Source of the DNA: Arcuatula senhousia
Lineage: Eukaryota > Mollusca > Bivalvia > Mytilida > Mytilidae
Reading direction: 5' to 3'
DNA length: 64,000 bases
Assembly: GCA_963971305.1 (NCBI GenBank)
Contig: OZ020313.1
Coordinates: 28,062,602 to 28,126,601 of the forward strand
The number at the start of each line of letters is the position of its first letter. Position 1 is the stretch's first letter. Shown here piece by piece: positions 45,634-57,342 of the stretch. The position numbers and the translations under genes were made by a program. A model generated the notes under the pieces. That model did no database searches, had not been told where the DNA came from, and worked only from the letters and a program-made list of their open reading frames with translations.

Positions 45634-45787
45634 ACAGTTATTGAATGTGTAGCCAGGCAATGGATCAAAATATTATCCCCTTGGTATCCAGATTAGCTGC
45701 GGCTTCGGGCGATAGAACATTAAGCTAATCTGGATAATTCGGGGAAAATATTCTGAACCATTGCCTGGCTACACATGAAATAACTGT
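45634..45787. repeat. Foldback element, 65-bp arms
   Basis: The left arm (45634-45698) and right arm (45723-45787) are inverted copies at roughly 85 percent: GTGTAGCCAGGCAATGG opposite CCATTGCCTGGCTACAC, and CCAGATTAGCT opposite AGCTAATCTGG. The 24-base tip is GC-richer (GCGGCTTCGGGCG). Same style as 22062-22199, different sequence. No open frame. Confidence 0.85.
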
Positions 45788-48700
45788 ATACTCATATCAT
45801 AACCGGAGATAAATCAAGTTCTAAAGAAAACAAACAGCAGTCAAAGTGATGGACATACAATTTCAGATTATTATTTCCAAGCAGTACGAATGTGACTATA
45901 TCAGGACCAGGAAAATGAACAGTGTGATAAAATGAACATAATATGATTATGAAGTGGAACAATTTTGGACATGAGGCCAATCAGGGAAAGTGTTTTTTAT
46001 TGCAACCGGAAACTAAAAGGAATGGGTCAGGTCAGGCAATTTAATCTATTACAGGGTAGTATTATCGTGTGTGGTATGTACAATTTTACCCAACGCCACC
46101 AGTGCATTACTGAGGTTTGTTTTCAGGTTTCGGACATTATATATATTGACGACGACTTGCAAGATGACAGGCTTCCGCTTCCGCATTTTTCAAAGAAGAA
46201 AAAAAAACTTTAGTTTAGATTTTTCACATATAAATTATAGGACATGAATAGAACTATCGAACGTTCTTGAAATATTTCTATTTAGGGATTTAGAGTGCTG
46301 TTTGAAAGTAAAGTGATGTAGCCATTGAAGTTTTTAAGCACTTCCGCTTTCCGGTTAGGTCGTCTGCTGTACATTATTTCTTTTCCATAACGAGGCTTCA
46401 GAGGTTTTTATCTTCTATGCTTTACATATACCAATTACAAAAGGCAGACTGAAGGATCGGTAATGTATGACCGGAGGAAGCATAGAGGAGTTGTAGATAA
46501 CGAATTAAGGGAAATCCATTATAAAACAACTTCAAGTTGACGATATGGATTAATCAGAGTTTTCACTGGGATTTATTGTCCGTTTTTCTATTAATGATAT
46601 TTTATCTTTGTTAATTATAGTTACCGCATAAAACATCGAAATTGATTATCAAATTTATACAATGTAGAGATTATCGATCATTAAAAGAGGTCTAGAAGTG
46701 ACATTATGTTTTACAATTATAATACAAAATCCCACTTTGAATCGCTTTAAATGTATTGCAAATAAGGTCGATTTTTTTAAAACTAGACGTGCCTCGACTT
46801 CTTCAGTAAAAGCTGCAAAATCAGGAGCGCCCATATTTTTTTCTAGATAACAAGTGTTTAAAAATATGCATGTTTCGTGTATATCAATTACATGAGAACA
46901 ACATTCAAATATGCAGATACTGAGTGCAGATAACAGAAAAAGTCTTTTCTTTTCCTGTGAGTTTAGCATATTTGCAATGTTTCAGCAACTTGAGACATTT
47001 ATATGCTTAAATGGCAAAGAATAAGTTTCATTGCATTTTTTATCATCCTTAGTTAATTTTGCTGTTACTGTGTAACTATATTTTACATTTGAAAGAAAAT
47101 ACAAATACAAAAAAAATATGGCTATATGCGTTAGATTTGGTGGTGCCTATTTAATAACACTTGGTTTTTCATTAAAAAGTTAAATTATTTGCTGCGTCAA
47201 ATGAGAATGTGATATTTTGTCTTGATTTTTCAAGGTTGACAAAGAATAGTGTAAATTTCTAACAAAAATCAGATCATATTTTATCAGTGCTCTAAAATAT
47301 ATAGGAAAGGGACATATATCAAGTCTAGTTATGCTCCTCTTAGTTTACTAATATGACCCGATATACCATTAAGGAAAGACGTGTCACCTTGTCGCCAAAT
47401 GAGCGTGTCTATACACGATCAAACAGTGCACCCGACCCCTTTCTTGGCTTTTGAATATCTTTGTTTTGATTTGATTTTATTCATACAAAAGCCAAATGTC
47501 AATTTAATGAACAGGTCAGAACTGACCACTTAAGGTTAATACAGACAGGTGTCACATGACTTTTGTACCTTTAAAAATGCAAAATTTAAGACATGTGTCT
47601 ATAAAGTCAATAATAAAAAATAGAATATTTGAATTTATTGAAATGAGTAATAAATATTCAATTGTTTAACAATTGTATCAATGGTTTCTTGAATAACGCA
47701 ATTTTTGACAAAAACAAGGGAGATAACTCACTTCAAAATTACCCTAAATTTACAATGGAATTGAATAGTAGACAAAAATCTAAGCTGGTGACCCCCTGTT
47801 TTCTATGTTTTAATTTATTATTATTTATTATTATTTTAATATATAGGTAAAAATATAACTTTTGACAAAATAAAAACAAGATCCTAATGTAAGGAATTTT
47901 TCTGAGACATGATTTTATGCCTAAAACTTGGCCTTTCCTATATAATCTATTGTAATTCAGGCATATTTTAACCACTTATATTGCAAAAATGAGCATGGTG
48001 ACCTATCCTTATTTTTATTTTAAATAAAGGATATTAATAACATGTTTCATTTTAGTATATAATATAGTACTAGCAATTGTATAAAGCATAAACAAATAAA
48101 TGTCTTCGTTAAAAGTTTTATCAAAAAAAGAATCACTGAATTCTAACCGATAATTGTGTCTCTAAATTAAACCTACTACGCATATTTTTAAGGATTGTTT
48201 ACCCCATTTAATGTTTATATTTTTATTTCATATTCTCATAGACTATCCCATGTTAAATGCAAGCTTACAAAAGCAGATTCAAAAATATTTTATCTGTTTT
48301 AACAAATATGATCATGAATATTTTAATAAGTTAATTGTTCCATCAGAGAAACATTAATTTTTATTGAGTACTGCACAAATTAAGTTTCACTATAAAAATA
48401 GTTTTTATTTCAAATGTACCGTCCACATCATACAGTGATTTTCAATTCATTCTGTATGAGAAAAAAAAAGACAATTAAAACACAGGAGAATCGCTAGATC
48501 AACAAGCTTTTTAATGAATCAATGCTTAAAAGACATTAGATTTCTAGATCCGGTAGTTCTTTCTTATAAACTTTCAAGGCATTGACATTTCAAGGTTGTT
48601 TACTCTTTTTTTTTTACTTTTATGTCTCATTCTCAATAGACTAGTCTCAAATCATGAAAACAAAGTTAATTACAACAAAACAACAGAACTTGGATGATCA

Positions 48701-48984
48701 ATCTCAAACATCCAAGGTAAAAAAAAATAGACGAGAATTGAAGATCGCAATGATGATATGAACTATCATGATAATGAAAGCGTCTTAGAATATTGTATTT
48801 AATTGTAACAAATGTGATTAACAAAAGATGATATCACTTAATTGTTTTCTATATTTAGTATAAGCATTTCGGAGAAAGTAATTTCACACAGTACTACATG
48901 TAAAAATTATGATTTGAATTAATTTTCATTGTTTACAAATACATGTAGTTTTTTTTTGTATTTTATCATGAATAAGTTCGATTA
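45788..48984. other. No gene recognised over about 3.2 kb
   Basis: AT-rich, largely unique. Open frames at 45965-46213 and 46655-46969 have no recognisable domain. 48685-48760 carries a scrap of the 4.9 kb dispersed repeat (GAATTGAAGATCGCAATGAT). Nothing else is supported. Confidence 0.4.
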
Positions 48985-49395
48985 TTGTTTGTTTGTTGTT
49001 TGTTTTATGTCCAGTCAACAATATTTCAGTCATAATCAGGACAAGAACTAATTGAAACGTGTAGACCCACACAGGAAACAGCACCCATAACACAGACCGA
49101 TGTATGTCATGCAAAAAAGGGTCAATGTACGGCTTAAAACCAGAAAGAAAATGAACCAACTCACAAGACAGGCCAATGTACCCTCGACGCACCATAGACC
49201 ATTGTACCCAGAAAGCGACGAAATCCCTCCCCAAAAACTTCACACAATCTAGAACCCTTACCGTTGGTGACCATCACGAAGCACCCTTACCTGAAATGAG
49301 GAACACTTACCTATGTGGGATATAGCCAACCCTTACCCGATTTCACACAATCAATCCTTACCTGTCGAAGAAACAATGATGAATCTTGTTGGACC
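48985..49395. repeat. Probable dispersed repeat with ATATTTCAGTCATAATCAGG
   Basis: A more GC-rich stretch starts with TTATGTCCAGTCAACAATAT and abuts the SINE-like copy at 49400. A shorter related piece lies at about 49895-49925 (CAGTCGACAATTGTCC, GAGTCATAA). It looks like bivalve repeat sequence; the class is not assigned. Confidence 0.4.
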
Positions 49396-49399
49396 TTCA

Positions 49400-49795
49400 C
49401 ATACTGAGAGAGAAAAATGGGGGTGGGTGGGAAACAAATTAAGTGTAAATTTTGAAGACCTCAGGAAAGGGGTAGGGGCGGAAAATCTTGCCTATGTGGT
49501 TCACTACTTGACGGTCCACAAAGGGATTTTTACGTGCATAAGGCGTGGCCCTCTCCACACACGTTGGTCCACTATGGTTTGCGGTCAGGTTTTCCGCATT
49601 ATATCCTGACGACCCCGGCATTCATTATGACAGGGCTGCCCCATTCTACCACCTTGGGCACACATCTCTGTCGCTTTATGGGCTAAGCGGCCTGACCCGA
49701 TGTTAGGTTTCTGAGCGCTCTTTAGTGGACTTTTACCGACAAGCCTAGCGCTGCAGGCCTATTCGCCTCCCGGGCCCCGCACGGGACTGAATAGG
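49400..49795 (-). mobile_element. SINE-like element, truncated at its 3' end
   Basis: On the minus strand it runs from TCCCGTGCGGGGCCCGGGAG through GAGAGGGCCACGCCTTATGC to the CCGCCCCTACCCC segment. The GGCGTAAAACACC tail is missing. It is more diverged than the 40.9 kb copy. Confidence 0.65.
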
Positions 49796-50409
49796 TTCGA
49801 AAGTTTCTCATCGTTTTAAAAGTTTTTAAAACAAACGTAAAACAACCAAAATGTCTTATTCATGATAATGATTTTGAATTAATTATTTCTTTCCTCAGTC
49901 GACAATTGTCCGAGTCATAATTTTTCACAACAAAACAAAAGGTTGAGGCACTCTTAAACTTTCACAGAGACTGGTCACCAACTTTTTTATATGGCTTTCA
50001 CAATTTGAATTAAGATAAAAGTAAAGCTACCGACTTGGGATAATCAGTGTTAAATGACTAAAAAGAAAAGACAAAACAAAGACATAAAGGATATTATAAA
50101 GATCATAATGGTCTGACTTGGTATAAGGATTTCAAAATAATACATGTAATAAGAAAGAAAAACATGTGCCCTTTTTGTTACTAGCTTTTATGGTTTTTAT
50201 TTATATTTATCATCACAGTTCACGTGCGATGTTCCTGAATTCCAATCAACAGTCAAAGCATTTTTTCGCTATTGGCACATCATAAAAGTCGTACAGAGAG
50301 CACAATGAGGCCTTGGACCCACTTAAATGCTTGCCACTTTACAAAGAGAATTTATTATGCCTGTAATATGCAAAATAGAGTTTACATTTTATCTGTGTTT
50401 ATTATGTAG
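49796..50409. other. No gene; one dispersed repeat piece
   Basis: 50030-50130 matches the 4.9 kb dispersed repeat (GACAAAACAAAGACATAAAG, AAAATAATACATG). The rest is unrecognised. Confidence 0.4.
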
Positions 50410-50711
50410 GTACTAACCATTGAACTCGAAGAGGGACCTTGGTTGTGTGTTTGACAGAAAAAAAATTGAATGCGTCGCGACAGAATTTTTACTTTTTGAA
50501 GGCGTTGCGACAGAATATTTTTTTTATTATTATTACATGTAGCATTATTTTATATAGCAGAAATCCTTCTTTAGGACATTTTTTTACTTACCCTCTGCTG
50601 CCATGTTTTTCATCAAACATCATTTTCAAAATATTTTTTAGGAAGACATCATTTTCAAAATATTTTTGAAAAAAAAACAAGGCCCCCTTCAAGTTAAATG
50701 GTCGGTCCCTT
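50410..50711 (+). mobile_element. Inverted-repeat element with TTAACTTGAAGG-type ends
   Basis: The left end ACTAACCATTGAACTCGAAG is diverged; the right end GGCCCCCTTCAAGTTAAATG plus GTCGGTCCCT is well kept. The interior has GCGTCGCGACAGAATTTTTA and GCGTTGCGACAGAATATT, and a duplicated CATCATTTTCAAAATATTTT. Confidence 0.75.
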
Positions 50712-51844
50712 ACGATAGAACAGAGTTTATGATATCTGTCTGTGTTTTATGTCTTGCAGACTAAGCAGGAAAATCAAGCTGACATTTTATATTATTTTTT
50801 TTTCGTCATTTGTTAGAATTAATTGACAACTTTCGTGATGGAACAGCAGTGACAATGAATAAAACCCATGAACATTTCGCACAACCACTATATAATATTT
50901 ACATTAGAAATGTTTGTAATATTGAGAATAATTGAGTTTTGAACGTCAAGCGTACCTTATGATTGATATAGGAGTTAATATTGTCTGAGATTATCAACGA
51001 AAATAGAGAGAATGCTAACCGAGATAAAGGAAGAGTCATTGGGCTGTCAAATAAATGCAAAGAAATATATTACGCAATATTTGTGTCTCTTTTTAATTTA
51101 GTTTAATATACAGAGTTGAGGGATTTATATTTTTTACTTTAGAAACTCTTATGGCATATATGGCATAGTTTATAAATGTTTCCATTTACCGGATTTATTT
51201 TTTCAATAGTTTTGACATAAAACACACAAAAAATTGTCATGAAATAATGTTTTATACAGTATTACTGACATTAGATATTCAGTGATTGAATTTCTTTGTA
51301 TTACAATATCTACGTATAAGAGTCTTATATCAGTTTAATTGCATCTATTGTCATGCTGTTAGTATAATGAATATTATTTTTTCTAAATCGTGCTTATCCA
51401 GATAGTTATATATATATATTAAGGGGTATGGTAGCATCTGCCATGTTTATTTTGAAAGACCTTGGGCCAGTTTATTGAAGGTATCTTAGGCCTAAGACAT
51501 GTCCTTGACCATTTATAATGTATTAAGATAGGATCATCCTATATTTAGGACACCTCTGAAAACAATGGACCCTGGACAAAAGGGACAATGTGCACATAAA
51601 TACATGTATGCTATATATACATGTACATGTGCAATGTACTATATAGAATTAGTTATTTAACAATATAATTGCTGAAGTAATACACCATGTAACAGCATTC
51701 CTAGAGCTGTGGTGATGCAATTGTCAATTAAGTAATCGTGTCTAACAGCGTGCAACGGCAGGGAGGTTTGTTACTACAAGACCGTAAGACATCAACAGAA
51801 GGTGGAGGATTAGCAAAATAACCAGTTTACGCACTTGTTCTTCT
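50712..51844. other. No gene or repeat recognised
   Basis: AT-rich, with a (TA)n tract near 51408. Nothing supported. Confidence 0.4.
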
Positions 51845-52105
51845 GGTGAGTGAGTGAGTTGGAGTTTTACGCCCGTGCAACGCTTTTTATGTCATTTACA
51901 GGCGATGAACATAAAAAGGATGATAAAATGAACATGAAATGATGATGATAAATGAAACATGGTGGTTGGGTTTGAAACAAACAAATTAACGGTAAATTTG
52001 AAAAAAAAAACACAGTAGAAGGTGGGTAGGGGCGGAAATTTTTGCCTATATGGTGCACTACTTGGCGGTCAACGAGGAGGTCTTTTAAGTGCACGAAGCT
52101 TGTTG
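51845..52105 (-). mobile_element. SINE-like element, 3' part
   Basis: Inverse of the family 3' end: (TGAG)n, then GTTGGAGTTTTACGCCCGTG, then GTAGGGGCGGAAATTTTTGC and AAGTGCACGAAGCTTG. It is truncated at the 5' side of the element. Confidence 0.65.
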
Positions 52106-52198
52106 TTCTTCTGAGATACTATAAACCAAGTAAGGACCATAGATGTCGTTAGCTTTTCCGTTATGATGTCTTATATTGTCTGGGTTTTGTTTTGTTTT

Positions 52199-52322
52199 AC
52201 CTGGGGCAGATCCAGAATTTTTTTCAAAGGGTTTTTTGGTTCATCTGCACGAAAATAGGAAAATATATTCCGAAGAAAGGGGTTCCAACTCCCGGAAACC
52301 CCCTAGTGGATCCACCACTGTC
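52199..52322. mobile_element. Small element remnant with GGATCCACCACTG end
   Basis: GGGGCAGATCCAGAATTTTT and the inverse-type end CTAGTGGATCCACCACTG flank about 90 bp containing GGAAACCCCC. It resembles a short inverted-repeat element I recall as common in molluscs. Family name unknown. Confidence 0.5.
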
Positions 52323-52864
52323 TACCATTGCCACTCAGTTATTTTGTTGTTAAATTCTTAAGTTAAAGCTTATTCTATCAGCGTTAACGGTCGGTTCTAG
52401 GATTATCCGCGTGAGAAAAGCAACAGAATGGAAATTAAATGCTTACAATTCAAGAGATAATGACATTTAAAAGCTAATCGTTTCTGAGGTGACTAATGAT
52501 CTACTTTATTTCTATATTTATTTGGTCGATAATGTGTTTTTATATGAAATCATTGCTCTTGAAATGACAGAAGGTTATTAATTGATTCGATTGATAAATG
52601 TAAATATTATTGTTCCTTGGCTGGCCTATATGATTCTAATTTCTAAATACGTATTTCACACAAATCGTGTCGTCGGAAAGGGCTTGAAAATAGATTATAT
52701 AAAATGCACCGCAGATAAATACTACCCATCCTGGTATCTATTAAACTTTTTATCTTACTTTTCATGTATTCTCAATAAAGTGTACGGTTTGCTCTCTGGA
52801 ATATCTTTGCACAGTAGTTATTACATAATATCAACCTCAGAATCAAGATAACCTTTTTATAAAA
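52323..52864. other. No gene or repeat recognised
   Basis: An 89-codon open frame at 52582-52851 (+) has hydrophobic stretches but no recognised family. Confidence 0.4.
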
Positions 52865-53095
52865 CTGTCAAAAGTCCGAAAGGGCAACGACCAAACCGGT
52901 AAACACGAACAAGAACAGCACGAAAAAACGCAATTAACAAAATCAACCGAACGGAAAACAAATACGCGAAACTCAAGTCGTAACAAGAGTAAAATCCGTA
53001 AGCGGTTCCGGCCTGCTATAGCACACCAATCGTGCTGGTAATATCCAATTCAGTGTGTCAAGTCCAATAAAGACGAAAGTCTTTGACAAACCAAC
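52865..53095 (-). mobile_element. 3' tail of the YIDD retroelement
   Basis: Inverse tail landmarks: AAAAGTCCGAAAGGGCAACG, GGTAAACACGAACAAGAACA, CTGCTATAGCACACCAATCG and ATTCAGTGTGTCAAGTCC. It continues into the reverse-transcriptase fragment at 53095-53310. Confidence 0.75.
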
Positions 53096-53310
53096 ATCTG
53101 CACTATGAGATATATAAATCCCATTTTTTTTCTACAAGTGCACGGTGTCCACCGTAAAAATTTCTTGAGCGAAGACAGCAACCGTGGAGCAACATAGCCC
53201 TGTGTTAGCAATTTCTGTGTCAAATGTGACGCTCTGCCAAGGAAATCGATGTACAAATGTAATTCCACGAAGGTCTGGAGTAACGAATCAACCATGTTTT
53301 TTACCATCTC
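53095..53310 (-). pseudogene. Reverse-transcriptase C-terminal fragment
   Basis: On the minus strand: YIDFLGRASHLTQKLLTQGY and VAPRLLSSLKKF, then a frame change before a decayed end. It is the same region as 42205-42545, more truncated, and attached to its tail. Confidence 0.75.
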
Positions 53311-53879
53311 ACCCTATTTTGCGCGATTACATCTGTTTTAACCTATACATGCAGTTTTGTCCTGCCATAGTGTTGAAAGTGTTAACTGGACATAAAGCAA
53401 ACGACAATCTATATCATTCACACTTTTCAATGTGGACCAACTCACGAATACATGTATATGAGCATATACATGTACATATTAAAGATGGGATATTGCGTAA
53501 TCTGTAATCAATTATCTACTTAAGCATGATGCTGGGTATTATAATGAAGTCAACTTCCTTTTCAGTAATATAGCACTTAATGGTATTTGATTTTATTAGT
53601 TATATAATTGCTGTTTGTATTATGCAACCTTAATACATAGATCAATTCCCAAAGAGAGGCGTTTAAAATTTGCTAGATTTGAAGAATACATCTTCGTGGA
53701 ATTCAAAGTTTCAGGCGTATAACACTTTTTATCCGATTTTATTTCATGGAAATTAGAATTTTAGTGCACAATAAAAACTCTCTGTGTTTTTATTATCCCA
53801 TCATCCTTTTATACATGTTATAAGTAGACAAGTTAGTAATTTCAAGCTATAAGTCAAAGACTGTATGCTTCACAACGGC
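53311..53879. other. No gene or repeat recognised
   Basis: AT-rich sequence; nothing supported. Confidence 0.4.
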
Positions 53880-54055
53880 GGCCATATTGGTTTCTCGGTG
53901 GGCATACATTTGGTTGGTGATACCCTTAAGATACAGTGTACAAAGTTTCAAAACAACCAATTCAAGAGTTTCAGAGATGATTTCGCCGATTGAAGAAAAA
54001 TTAATGGATAGCTCGCTGCTGACAGATGACAGATCGACGACGGACGAAGTTACTA
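53880..54055 (+). mobile_element. Probable end fragment of a minisatellite-type element
   Basis: GTACAAAGTTTCAAAACAAC, AGAGTTTCAGAGATGATTT and GACAGATCGACGACGGACGA are in the order seen at the microsatellite end of the 28.4-29.7 kb element. It is a single, decayed piece. Confidence 0.4.
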
Positions 54056-54889
54056 CAATATACTACCCTGTCAAAATGAAGGATACGAAATTATTTGTGC
54101 TTCCACGTACAGTCATCAGCTAATTGAAAATAATGCTTTTAACCTTTATAAATAAACCTACATTTATTTGTTCTTTTAATATCACTTCCGCTTTCATCTC
54201 AAAAAGAAATATATGTCAGGGACATTGTAATGGGTTTTTGCTTTAGTACATCTGCACGATCATCTTTCCATTTTCGTTTTATTATGTTTAACGTTATGTA
54301 CTAAACAATAACGAATGATATTTAATTGAATAAGCTATTCCAGAATTTCTAAGGAGAAATTGCGGTAACCGAATCATAAATCGGTTAAATCAATTTACAG
54401 AAATCTATAAATATAAAAAATGACAAGTTCTATCTGTTGGGATTTGTTGTAATTTAACACCGCAACGTCGTGTGGAGAAATGTAATTGCTGTACCAATTA
54501 CGGAATGGAACAGAGACATATAACTCTCCAGCAACCACAAAAGAACCGTCAGATATCTCATGTATCTTGGGAAGCATTATACCTTAAAGGTTATCAATCA
54601 GTTCGCATTTTAACGTCATCTTTGTCTTGTGAAACAATTATAGTATGTCCAACAGATGAATGTGGGTAGAAAATTACGTCTCAGTTTTGACAAAAGGACT
54701 GGCGTGACTTTTTCAAAGTTTATATATAACTCCTCGGAGCCGAAGTTTCAGGCTAGCAATTGAAATGACTAATAACCTGTCGTCAATTGTCAACCAACTT
54801 TTGCAAGTTGCACCTTATGCAAGCAGGGGAAAAAGAACCATTGCAATGAGAGAAAAATAGTTGTTTGCTCCATTTATAATATCATAGCA
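54056..54889. other. No gene recognised
   Basis: Opposed short open frames at 54395-54577 (-) and 54472-54669 (+) overlap; neither shows a domain. Confidence 0.35.
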
Positions 54890-55440
54890 AAAAAGCTCTG
54901 AAAAAGATTAGAGACCTTCATATTACATGTATTAAGAGAGGCAACATTGCAACCGCTTCAACTTTTAGCGTTTACATATCACCAATTATTCGTTATTCCA
55001 GAGCATGTGACACTTGGTAAGTCAGGTTTGACTTAAAAATTACTTCACATAAGTTTCGTTGATCTCACGTACGAAATTGTTTTCACGTACGAAATTTTAT
55101 AGTTGACATTATATGACCATTTAGAATTATATGGGATTTCTATCTATCAGATGAGTGTGGATGTTGGTTGTCAAATGGTTTTGTTTTGAGCTCTTTTACC
55201 AGATTTGGCAACGCGATGAATGTGATTTAGATGGAGGCTTTCTCTTCCAAGGCACAAAAGTTCACTCTCGCTACGACCTGAGTTCGCGTTGTTGTTTTCC
55301 GTTCAGTTGTTTTTGTGTATTTTAATGTTTTCTGTTCTTCACGCTGTTTTAGTTCATGTTTATTTGTTTTGTCTTTGCCTTTTCGGACTTTTGACATCCG
55401 AATGTCAAACTGATACATTTTGCACCTCTTTGCCTCATTC
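54890..55440 (+). pseudogene. Decayed reverse-transcriptase scrap with its 3' tail
   Basis: At about 54955-55012 the frame reads FSVYISPIIRYSRACDTW, matching the VYVSQLIRYSRAC segment of the 15-18 kb copy. From about 55140, TATCAGATGAGTGTGGATGT and then GGCAACGCGATGAATGTG, CTTTTCGGACTTTTGACATC follow the tail. Between them about 120 bp is unrelated or deleted. Confidence 0.6.
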
Positions 55441-57081
55441 ATTTATCATTATCGTTGATAAACATGTGCACTATCAAAGTTCTTGAGGCCATTTTTATGA
55501 ATTTGCATTGCTTTCCATTCAACCCCAATATGAACGTAATGAGAAGGTTGTGATGTTTCAACGACCACAATAGACTCGAGAATTAAGCATGTTTTGTAAC
55601 TTTTGCAAGAAGCGAAACTTTATCATTCTATTTCACATAATATTTTGCGGCTGCAGCAGAGAGGTACCAATGGGGAATTCGAGTGTCAAACTTCCAAAAG
55701 GGCAAAGATTAAGATCGATTATTATTAAAAACAAAAGCAAACGCTCCAGCTAATTAATACTTGTTTACAATCTTTTTGAAAGAAAATTCTAATTTTAACT
55801 ACTTAAACTGTATCTGAACCCTTAGAATCATTAAATTTTCAACACTTAAAATCAGATTATTCTTTTTCTAGAACGGAGTGTCGAATAGTTATTAAAATCA
55901 TGAAAATAGTCGAAAACAACTTATTTATAATGAGATTGTCATTTTGTTGTGGTACAATTTAATTGTAAAAATTAAATAGATTTTTTTTTTACTCGAAAAC
56001 ATGAACACCAAGGATCGATAAAGAGGAATAAAAAACATATACCATACAACAGCTTATTATATACTTCAACGAATTAAACAAGTACTTCTCAAAACAAAAT
56101 ATAATTAATATTGGGTGCGATGTGAAAGCTGGAATTTAAGTCACGTATCAAATTAAAAACCCGGGTCCGAACATTTATGGGTCAGTTTACTTATTGCTAT
56201 CTATAAATGAGATGGGTTCAAGATCATGCTAAAGTAAGCACGTGTATGAGATGCGTAAACGACTATATGGTGACATCTACGAATAGCCAATCGAATTGTT
56301 TGAAATGGCGCGTAACTCTTTTCACAAAATCGACTCATTCCGGTTGAGAAAGACGAATCAGGACAATTGCTTTTTCATCGACCAAAGGAAATACACAAAT
56401 GAATAACAGATTATTATGGTATTCAAATTTCTTTTTTTTATTTTTTGTTCTTAAAACGAAAAAGATACATAAATGGAGTTATTTGAAATCGATGGTGTTT
56501 AAACAGTATTTCAACATTCAATTTGCTCTTATTTCCATTAAAAAATCTATTAAGTTAAGGTACACATAGTGTATGAAAATGCCATCCTTGATAATTATTG
56601 TGTTTTGAGTGATCTTAAGTACTAGGGCGTTTACACTGCTAAAGGTTATATTTATTATCTTCAAAAACGCAACAAATAAGCCTTTAGAAATATCCCACAG
56701 TTTTTGTAATGCGTGGCTCTTGTTGGGCGAGGTTTCCGGTCGAAATTATCGCTCTCGGCAGCATCACAAAGACTTATTCGTTAAATGTTCTAATAGCATT
56801 CCTAGATTGCCTAAACATGCTAAACTCTTAATTTAGTCTACTTTCAGACATATTCTTATCTTGATTTTGTATTTCAACCTTGTCCGATTTTTTTTTATAC
56901 TGTGCTCTTTATAGTCGTTGGTTTCGACGACTTTTCAATCCCTTACTAGAGGGCCTCTGATCAGTAATCAATAGACGAAACGCACGCAAGAAGCTGTTTT
57001 AAAGGCTGTCTGGATCGATCTATGTGTTTAAGGAGTATGTTCAGAAAGGGCCACCCTAGCTCTTCTTTACATATTAGACAG
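55441..57081. other. No gene; scraps of repeats
   Basis: 55655-55720 is a short inverse piece of the retroelement tail (GAGAGGTACCAATGGGGAAT). 56935-57010 is a fragment of the 60 kb array (CAATAGACGAAACGCACGC). A 75-codon open frame at 56609-56836 has no recognised domain. Confidence 0.45.
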
Positions 57082-57342
57082 TTACAAATAGATATCTATC
57101 CATATACTTTTAAAAAATACCATCAACATTTTTTTAAAGCAAAGACCTTTGAAATTAATAATTTCTATTACAAATAGATATCTATCCATATACTTTTAAA
57201 AAATCCCATCAACATTTTTTTAAAGCAAAGACCTTTGAAATTAATAATTTCTAGTTCATAAGATATCTATCCATATACTTTTAAAAAATACCATCAACAT
57301 TTTTTTAAAGCAAAGACCTTTGAAATTAATAATTTCTATTTA
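57082..57342. repeat. Tandem repeat, unit about 86 bp, three copies
   Basis: GATATCTATCCATATACTTT starts near 57091, 57177 and 57262 (spacing 86 and 85). The copies are almost identical, with small changes (AAATACC or AAATCCC), so amplification is recent. Confidence 0.9.
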
